64,000 nt of DNA from contig CAWDZK010000002.1 in the NCBI GenBank assembly GCA_963807005.1, positions 1 to 64,000 on the forward strand. Reading direction: 5' to 3'. A program made the position numbers and the translations under genes. The stretch comes from CAWDZK01 sp963807005 (GTDB lineage Bacteria > Actinomycetota > Actinomycetes > JACCUZ01). Under the pieces are notes generated by a model, which made no database searches, had not been told where the DNA came from, and saw only the letters and a list, made by a program, of their open reading frames with translations. This document shows, one piece after another, positions 59,186 through 64,000 of this stretch (positions within the stretch are counted from its first letter, which is position 1; each line of letters begins with the position of its first letter).

Positions 59186-60994
59186 TCAGCGACCCGCGGG
59201 CCCGTCCAGCGCGGCCTCCTCGATGGTGGCGCCGTCGACCATCTGGCTGGACGGCGCCGACACGGCGGCGGCGGCGCTCGAGTCGTGACCGGGTGCGGTG
59301 TCCGGCGGCGGCAGCTTCGCCTGGGCGGCTTCCTGCTGCTGCCGCGCCTGGATGCCGGACATCGTGCGCAGCTTCTCCTCAGGGAGGAAGAAGACCACCA
59401 CGAACGCGAGCAGCAGGACGCCCGATGCGGTGAGGAAGACCAGGTCGATCGCCGAGGAGAACCCGTCGAGGAACGGTCGGGCGAGCCGCTGGTCGATCGT
59501 CGACAGGAACGAGGTGTCGTCCAGCGCCCCCTTCGGCAGCCCACCGCCGCCCGTGACAGCGTCGATGATCCGACGGTCAGCAGGGTTCGCCAAGAGCTGC
59601 GGATCCTTCAGCGCGGCCTGGAACGCAGGCGTCGCGGCGTCGGCCCGGAAGGCGTCCGCGATCTTCGTGCCCGCGCTCGAGAAGAGGATGGACAGGAAGA
59701 TGGCGGTGCCCATGGTCCCGCCCATCTGGCGGAAGAACGTCGCTGACGACGTCGCGACCCCCATGTCCTGCGGCGGCACGGCGTTCTGCACCGCCAGGAC
59801 CAGCGGCTGCATGTTGAAGCCCAGGCCGACGCCGAAGAGGAAGGCCAGCGCGAGCGTCAGCTGGATGCTGGTGTCGGTCCCGACCTGGGACAGGCCGAGC
59901 ATCGCCAGGACGAGCAGACCGGAGCCGATGACGGGGAACTTCTTGTAGCGCTCGGTGCGGCTGATGACCTGGCCGGAGAAGATCGAGGCGCCCATGATGC
60001 CCATCGTCAGCGGCAGCAGCAGCAGGCCGGCCTCGGTGGGCGAGACGCCCTTGACGATCTGCAGGTAGAGCGGCAGGGCGGCCAGGCCACCGAACATCCC
60101 CATGCCGAGGATGAAGTTCATCAGCGAGCCGATGCCGAAGGTCCGGCCGCGGAACAGCCGCAGCGGGATCAGCGCGTCGTCGCCGTAGCGCCTCTGGTCC
60201 CACACGAAGGCCGCGATGCCCAGCGCGCCGACGACGTAGGCGGTCAGCGCGCGACCGGAGCCCCAGCCCCAGTCCCGGCCCTGCTCGGCGATGACGAGAA
60301 GCGGCACCAGGCCCACGATGAGCAGCAGGGCGCCGGGCCAGTCGATCCGGTGGTCGCGGCGGGTGTGCGGCAGGTGCAGGCTGCGCATGACCAGCAGCAG
60401 GGCGAAGAAGCCGACCGGGACGTTGACCAGGAACACCCAGCGCCAGCCGGTGACCCCGAAGATGGACGACTGCCCGGCGAGGAACCCGCCGACGACCGGA
60501 CCGAGGACGCTCGACGTACCGAACACGGCGAGGAAGTAGCCCTGGTACTTCGCCCGCTCCCGGGGCGGCACGATGTCGCCGATGATCGTCAGCGCCAGCG
60601 AGAAGAGACCGCCGGCGCCGAGACCCTGGAAGGCCCGGAACGCGGCGAGCTGGCCCATCGAGGTCGCGAAGCCGCTCAGTGCCGAGCCGAGGACGAAGAT
60701 CGAGATGGCCGCCAGGAAGAAGGGCCGGCGGCCGTACAGGTCGGAGAGCTTGCCGTAGAGCGGGGTGCTGATCGTCGCGGTGACGAGGTACGCCGTGGTC
60801 ACCCACGCCTGCACGGACAGCCCCTGCAGGTCGTCGGCGATGGTGCGGATCGACGTCGCCACGATCGTCTGGTCGAGAGCGGCGAGGAACATCCCCGCCA
60901 TCAGCCCCGACAGGATCGTGAGGATCTGTCGGTGGCTCAGCTCGCCCGCGCTGCGCGCCGGCGCCACCGCGGCGGCGGTCGGGGTGGTGCTCAT
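59186..60994 (-). CDS. MFS transporter, DHA2 (drug/H+ antiporter, 14-TM) family
   Basis: A 602-residue exporter. Motif D1 is LDQTIVATSIRTIADDL, motif A is GKLSDLYGRRPFFLAA, and motif C lies in the fifth helix as VLGPVVGGFLAG. About 14 hydrophobic helices are followed by a long Ala/Gln/Ser-rich cytoplasmic tail of ~60 residues. An insertion of ~70 polar residues after SILFSSAGTKIADAF lies before the last helix, as in EmrB/QacA relatives. The ATG at 60994 overlaps the MarR regulator's stop, so export is controlled by that repressor. The substrate is unknown. Confidence 0.93.
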   Translation of the reverse strand: MSTTPTAAAVAPARSAGELSHRQILTILSGLMAGMFLAALDQTIVATSIRTIADDLQGLSVQAWVTTAYLVTATISTPLYGKLSDLYGRRPFFLAAISIFVLGSALSGFATSMGQLAAFRAFQGLGAGGLFSLALTIIGDIVPPRERAKYQGYFLAVFGTSSVLGPVVGGFLAGQSSIFGVTGWRWVFLVNVPVGFFALLLVMRSLHLPHTRRDHRIDWPGALLLIVGLVPLLVIAEQGRDWGWGSGRALTAYVVGALGIAAFVWDQRRYGDDALIPLRLFRGRTFGIGSLMNFILGMGMFGGLAALPLYLQIVKGVSPTEAGLLLLPLTMGIMGASIFSGQVISRTERYKKFPVIGSGLLVLAMLGLSQVGTDTSIQLTLALAFLFGVGLGFNMQPLVLAVQNAVPPQDMGVATSSATFFRQMGGTMGTAIFLSILFSSAGTKIADAFRADAATPAFQAALKDPQLLANPADRRIIDAVTGGGGLPKGALDDTSFLSTIDQRLARPFLDGFSSAIDLVFLTASGVLLLAFVVVFFLPEEKLRTMSGIQARQQQEAAQAKLPPPDTAPGHDSSAAAAVSAPSSQMVDGATIEEAALDGPAGR

Positions 60995-61512
60995 GCGTTC
61001 TCCTCGATCGGGTGCGCGGTGTGGGTCGCCGAGTCCAGTGCTACCTCGTGCAAGGTGGCGCGCTGCTCGACGAAGCTGTCGTTGAAGCGGGTCAGCAGGT
61101 CGGCCAGGGCGAGCGCGTCGGTCTCCGGCCAGCTCTCGAGCACGTGGGCGAACAACCGCTCGCGGTGCTCCTGCTTGGCGGCGTACGCCGCCAGGCCGCG
61201 GTCGGTGGCGACGAGCAGGCTGGCCCGACCGTCCTCCGGGTCGGGCTGGCGCTCGACCAGGCCGGCGGCCACCAGCTGGGCGACCTGTCGGCTCACGGTG
61301 GACGGGTCGACGCAGGCAGCGTCCGCCAGCGCCGAGCTGCGGCGAGGTCCGTCGTTGACCAGCTGGAAGAGCAACCCGTAGGCCGCCCACTCGACGCCGT
61401 CGCGGCTGGTGGCGTTGGCCGCCGTGAGCTGCTGGCGCATGCTGTTGAAGGCGCGGTGCAGGCGCAGGACCTGCTCGCTGAGGGCGGCCACGGTGGCGGC
61501 GTCCACGCTCAT
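60991..61512 (-). CDS. MarR-family transcriptional regulator
   Basis: A 173-residue winged-helix repressor. The recognition region is SSALADAACVDPSTVSRQVAQLVAAGLVERQPDPEDGRASLL in outline, where the DP-x-D-x-R wing is typical of MarR. Long helices at both ends form the dimer interface. The ATG at 61512 has GAGGAG 7 bp upstream. It is coupled to the DHA2 exporter and sits next to a 15-bp dyad (61574-61609), which I take as its operator. It is probably released by a toxic ligand that the exporter removes. Confidence 0.93.
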   Translation of the reverse strand: MSVDAATVAALSEQVLRLHRAFNSMRQQLTAANATSRDGVEWAAYGLLFQLVNDGPRRSSALADAACVDPSTVSRQVAQLVAAGLVERQPDPEDGRASLLVATDRGLAAYAAKQEHRERLFAHVLESWPETDALALADLLTRFNDSFVEQRATLHEVALDSATHTAHPIEENA

Positions 61513-61573
61513 GGGTGCGCTCCTCCGGCGGGGGTGGCTGCCCGGCCGGGCACGGGCCGAGCCGGGGCATCTG

Positions 61574-61609
61574 CTTGCATGCTGCATCTAACTGGATGGA
61601 GCATACAAG
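61574..61609 (-). promoter_or_regulatory. MarR operator dyad
   Basis: CTTGCATGCTGCATC (61574-61588) and GATGGAGCATACAAG (61595-61609) form an inverted repeat with 13 of 15 matches around a 6-bp centre. It is 62-97 bp upstream of the marR start in an AT-rich patch and should overlap the promoter. The size and symmetry suit a MarR dimer. Confidence 0.7.
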
Positions 61610-61680
61610 TATTGCGCGGGAGCGCAACCCGGTTGCCTGCGGCACTCGCACCCGGCCGCGGCGAGCGGGCCGGACCGCGG

Positions 61681-62553
61681 TCAGGGTGCGGGTGGGCCGA
61701 CGCCGAGTCGCTCGGCCAGCCGCTGGGCGTCGAACGGCGCCCGGACCTTGACGTCGTTGTCGAAGTACACGACCACGTCCCGGCCGGAGTCCCGCCAGGC
61801 CGCGACCCGCGCGGCCCACTGGTCCAGCGCGGCGTCGTCGTAGCCGCTGGCGTACAGCTCCTCCGCACCGTGCAGGCGGACGTACGCCAGGTCGTCGGTC
61901 GTGGGCTCCAGCAGCATCGGCCACCGACCGGCGGTGTCCGCCGTGACCACGGCGATCCGGTGCTCGCGCAGCAGCGCGAGGAACTCGGTCGTCTCGAACG
62001 TCGGGTGGCGCACCTCCAGCGCGTGCCGGATCGGCCGGTCGGCGTCGGCGACGGCCAGCGCCCGGCCCGCCATCCGCTCGTCATGGCGCAGGGCGAGCGC
62101 GGCCGCCTCGGCCGTGGTGCGCGGCAGCAGGGCGAAGAAGTCGGCCAGCCGCGCGGCGTCGTACCCGAGGGTGGGCGGCAGCTGCCACAGGAACGGGCCC
62201 AGCTTGTCCCCCAGGGCGAGCACGCCGGAGGCGAAGAAGTTCGCCAGCGGGGTCTCGACGTCGCGCAGCTTCTTCATGTGCGTGACGAAGCGGCCGCCCT
62301 TGACCGAGAAGAGGAAGTCGTCGGGCGTGCGCCGGTACCAGTCCTGGTACGACTCGGGCTTCTGCAGCGCGTAGAACGACCCGTTGATCTCGATGGTGGT
62401 CAGCAGGGCGGCAGCGTGCTCCAGCTCCAGGCGGTGCGGCAGGCCGGGGGGGTAGAACACCCCGCGCCAGGGCGGGTAGGTCCAGCCGGAGATCCCCACC
62501 CGGACCTTCCCGCCCTCGGGGCCGCCCCCGCCCCCGCGCCCGCGTCCAGCCAC
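61681..62553 (-). CDS. DUF72 domain-containing protein
   Basis: A 290-residue TIM-barrel protein of the DUF72 (YecE) family. It reads VRVGISGWTYPPWRGVFYPPGL, TIEINGSFYALQKPESYQDWYRRTPDDFLFSVKG in outline, GPFLWQLPPTLGYD, LEVRHPTF and AYVRLHGAEELY, and ends VVVYFDNDV. Its function is unknown, though structural similarity to nucleases has been proposed. The TAGGGT box ends 7 bp before the GTG at 62553, so I prefer this start to the GTG at 62562, which overlaps the box. Confidence 0.92.
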   Translation of the reverse strand: MAGRGRGGGGGPEGGKVRVGISGWTYPPWRGVFYPPGLPHRLELEHAAALLTTIEINGSFYALQKPESYQDWYRRTPDDFLFSVKGGRFVTHMKKLRDVETPLANFFASGVLALGDKLGPFLWQLPPTLGYDAARLADFFALLPRTTAEAAALALRHDERMAGRALAVADADRPIRHALEVRHPTFETTEFLALLREHRIAVVTADTAGRWPMLLEPTTDDLAYVRLHGAEELYASGYDDAALDQWAARVAAWRDSGRDVVVYFDNDVKVRAPFDAQRLAERLGVGPPAP

Positions 62554-62611
62554 CCGGCCCACCCTAGAAGGGCCGGCGGCGGGAGCCGACGCGCCGGGCT
62601 ACCGTCGACAG

Positions 62612-63043
62612 GTGATCTCGGTGCGGCTGGCGCGGGCCCTGCGGGACGCCGGCCTGCGCTGGACGCCCGCCCACGGCGACCGGTTCGTGGTCGCCGACCG
62701 CGACATGGACGACCAGGTGTTCGTGCTGTCGGACATGACCGTCGAGCTGCAGCACTTCCCGACCGGACCGGTGATCGGCTTCAACGGAACGACCGAGTGG
62801 GCCCTGGACTCCCTCGACCAGGAGGACGCCCTGTGGCTCCCGGCCGAGCACCAGCTGCGCGACCTGCTGGGCGGTGCGTTCCTCCGGCTGGAGCGCTCCG
62901 CGGACGGGTACGACGTCGTCCTGCTGGCGACCGACGGGACCCCCGCCGGGCAGACCCGCACCACCGGCGCGAACCCGAGCGAGGCCTACGGCCAGGCTCT
63001 GCTGGCCCGCCTCACCGCGTCCGCCCCCTCGCGCCCCCGCTAG
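62612..63043 (+). CDS. Conserved actinobacterial protein of unknown function
   Basis: A 143-residue soluble alpha/beta protein. It reads SVRLARALRDAGLRWTPAHG, DRFVVADRDMDDQVFVLSDM, then VIGFNGTTEWALDSLDQEDA and LWLPAEHQLRDLLGGAFLRL. I recognise this as a recurring actinobacterial family (sometimes labelled CpaE-like without evidence) but know no function. The GTG at 62612 has TACCGT 6 bp upstream, suggesting a leaderless transcript. It is divergent from the DUF72 gene and convergent with adenylate kinase. Confidence 0.65.
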   Translation: MISVRLARALRDAGLRWTPAHGDRFVVADRDMDDQVFVLSDMTVELQHFPTGPVIGFNGTTEWALDSLDQEDALWLPAEHQLRDLLGGAFLRLERSADGYDVVLLATDGTPAGQTRTTGANPSEAYGQALLARLTASAPSRPR

Positions 63044-63088
63044 CACCGCCCGCCACCCCCTCCCCCGTTCCCCCTCCGTAGCTCTGCC

Positions 63089-63150
63089 GTTGACTGGCGG
63101 AACTCTTCAGTTGTGTACCGGTACAGAACCGAAGAGTTCCGCCAGTCGAC
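63089..63150. terminator. 62-bp near-perfect palindrome between convergent genes
   Basis: Outer 20-bp arms (63089-63108 and 63131-63150, one mismatch) and an inner 12-bp palindrome TGTACCGGTACA (63114-63125) share the same centre. Most of the 62 bp therefore pairs. It separates the 62612-63043 gene from adenylate kinase, which converge on it, and is probably a bidirectional terminator. Confidence 0.7.
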
Positions 63151-63158
63151 GTCCCTGC

Positions 63159-63192
63159 GGGGGGGGGGGGCGGGGCTGCCGGGGGGGCGGGG
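63159..63192. other. G-tract cluster immediately after adenylate kinase
   Basis: Twelve consecutive G, then runs of 4, 7 and 5 G within 34 bp, ending 1 bp before the adk stop codon. On the adk transcript this reads as a very C-rich, G-poor stretch, as preferred by Rho. The DNA plus strand could form a G-quadruplex. Runs this long are also error-prone in sequencing. Confidence 0.7.
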
Positions 63193-63193
63193 G

Positions 63194-63772
63194 TCAGTCG
63201 CGGGAGACGGCCTTCTGGTGCTGCTCGATCTTCTGCACGAGATCCGCGGTGACGGCGTCCTCCGGCTGGGTGCCGTCCACCCGGACGAGGATCCCGCGGT
63301 CCTCGTAGTACTCGATCATCGGCCGGGTCTTGGCCTCGTAGACCTCGAGCCGGTGCTCGATCACGGCCTGGGTGTCGTCGGTGCCGCGGCCCCGGGCCAG
63401 CAGCCGCCGGACCAGCTCCTCGCTGTCCACGTGCAGGTAGGCCGCGACCTGCACCGCGACGCCGAGCTCGCGAGCGGTCTCGTACGCGATGCCGGCCTGC
63501 TGCACGGTGCGGGGGAACCCGTCGAGGACGTAGCCGCCGCGCGCGCTCGCCTCGACGATCGGCTTGCGCAGCATGTCGAGGACCAGCTGGTCCGGGACGA
63601 GGTCGCCGGCGGACACGTACTGCTTCACCTGGGCGCCGAAGGAGGTGTGGTCGGTGACGTGCTGGCGGAGCAGGTCGCCGCTGGAGATGTGGGTCACGCC
63701 GAAGTGCTCGGCGAGCCGCACCGCCTGGGTGCCCTTGCCCGCGCCGGGCGCACCGATCAGCAGCAGACGCAT
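63194..63772 (-). CDS. adk: Adenylate kinase
   Basis: A 192-residue short-form adenylate kinase, ATP + AMP to 2 ADP. It has the P-loop GAPGAGKGT (7-15), ISSGDLLR, the AMP-binding GGYVLDGFPRTVQQA and the RRLLARGRGTDDT region. The short LID lacks zinc cysteines, as usual in actinobacteria. The ATG at 63772 has GGAGA 5 bp upstream. In many actinobacteria adk sits between secY and map; here map does not follow, as the next gene downstream converges. Confidence 0.97.
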   Translation of the reverse strand: MRLLLIGAPGAGKGTQAVRLAEHFGVTHISSGDLLRQHVTDHTSFGAQVKQYVSAGDLVPDQLVLDMLRKPIVEASARGGYVLDGFPRTVQQAGIAYETARELGVAVQVAAYLHVDSEELVRRLLARGRGTDDTQAVIEHRLEVYEAKTRPMIEYYEDRGILVRVDGTQPEDAVTADLVQKIEQHQKAVSRD

Positions 63773-63921
63773 GGTTCTCCTCGGTCCCGCCCGGGTCGCG
63801 TCGCCCGAGTCGTCGTGCGCCGGGCGGGCCGCCACGCGGCGGCTCCCGGGACGCAGCATCCTGCCACCTCCCGGGCCGCGGCCGGGCGATCGTCCGGCGC
63901 GGCCACCCCTAGGGTGGCGCC

Positions 63922-64000
63922 GTGACGGGCGTGGGGACGGGTCGCGACAGCACCGGCTGGGCCGACCTGTGGGCCGACCTGCTGCCCGTCGGGCGCAACC
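63922..64000 (+). CDS. Gene start cut by window edge, possibly allantoate amidohydrolase
   Basis: A GTG-started frame runs off the right edge after 26 residues, ending WADLWADLLPVGRN. The 'LW-x-(D/E)-L-x-P-(V/I)-G-R' pattern resembles the start of actinobacterial allantoate amidohydrolases (M20 family), which would fit the purine operon, but 26 residues are too few to be sure. TAGGGT lies 6 bp before the GTG, supporting a leaderless real gene. It is divergent from adk. Confidence 0.4.
   Translation, partial: MTGVGTGRDSTGWADLWADLLPVGRN

Noticed and set aside
1..64000. CRISPR arrays, tRNA or rRNA genes, prophage or conjugative modules.
   Set aside because: No regularly spaced repeats, cloverleaf genes, integrase or phage structural genes were found on reading both strands.

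Overview
The window is about 73% GC with strongly GC-ending codons. Gene starts are mixed ATG/GTG, genes are packed with 4-bp ATGA/GTGA stop-start overlaps, and many genes carry a TANNNT box 6-8 bp before the start codon (leaderless transcription). Gene content (SARP-type regulator, DUF4192, DUF6986, MSMEG_6728-like protein, WXG-type proteins, actinobacterial V-type ATPase) points to a high-GC actinomycete. I cannot name the genus. No tRNA, rRNA, CRISPR array, phage or transposase gene was seen.

Layout. 1-170 is the 5' part of a mug-type DNA glycosylase. 233-8573 (minus) is a V/A-type ATPase operon, read H-C-I-K-F-E-A-B-D and ending in a universal stress protein. In it subunits E and B each carry a frameshift, and the E frameshift creates a false E-A fusion frame. 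8670-11233 (minus) is nagZ-nagA for amino-sugar recycling. 11312-14608 holds a cold-shock gene with a structured leader, an S4 protein, a geranylgeranyl-reductase-type flavoprotein, and a two-gene cassette resembling type VII secretion substrates. 14680-16744 has a MerR regulator with the exact mercury-sensor cysteine spacing read into a thioredoxin-like domain, then DsrE and methyltransferase genes. 17155-19010 is an ECF sigma factor with its membrane partner, bracketed by a ~140-bp direct repeat.

19052-37183 is mixed housekeeping and regulation: a dimethylglycine/sarcosine dehydrogenase-type enzyme, azoreductase, CPBP protease, DUF4192, aldo/keto reductase, PaiB, pirin, a two-component pair, YaaA, and a 1235-residue SARP/ATPase regulator beside a berberine-bridge-type flavoenzyme.

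38852-49249 (minus) is a tightly overlapped purine-catabolism operon: three xanthine dehydrogenase subunits, 8-oxoguanine deaminase, allantoinase, allantoicase, a DUF6986-OHCU decarboxylase fusion, HIU hydrolase, and a frameshifted urate oxidase. 51501-58537 (plus) is a glyoxylate module of glycerate kinase, malate synthase and glycolate oxidase GlcDEF. Together the two blocks could take hypoxanthine, xanthine or 8-oxoguanine to urate, allantoin and ureidoglycolate, and then pass glyoxylate to malate or glycerate. The remainder (58765-64000) has an anti-sigma-type ATPase, a MarR-controlled DHA2 exporter, a DUF72 protein, adenylate kinase, and the start of a gene that may be allantoate amidohydrolase.

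Intergenic regions carry large inverted repeats (38755-38817, 63089-63150, 25218-25270, 49370-49430, 49477-49508), and one hairpin family is dispersed. Three frameshifts in otherwise healthy operons are the main integrity question: real decay or assembly errors.
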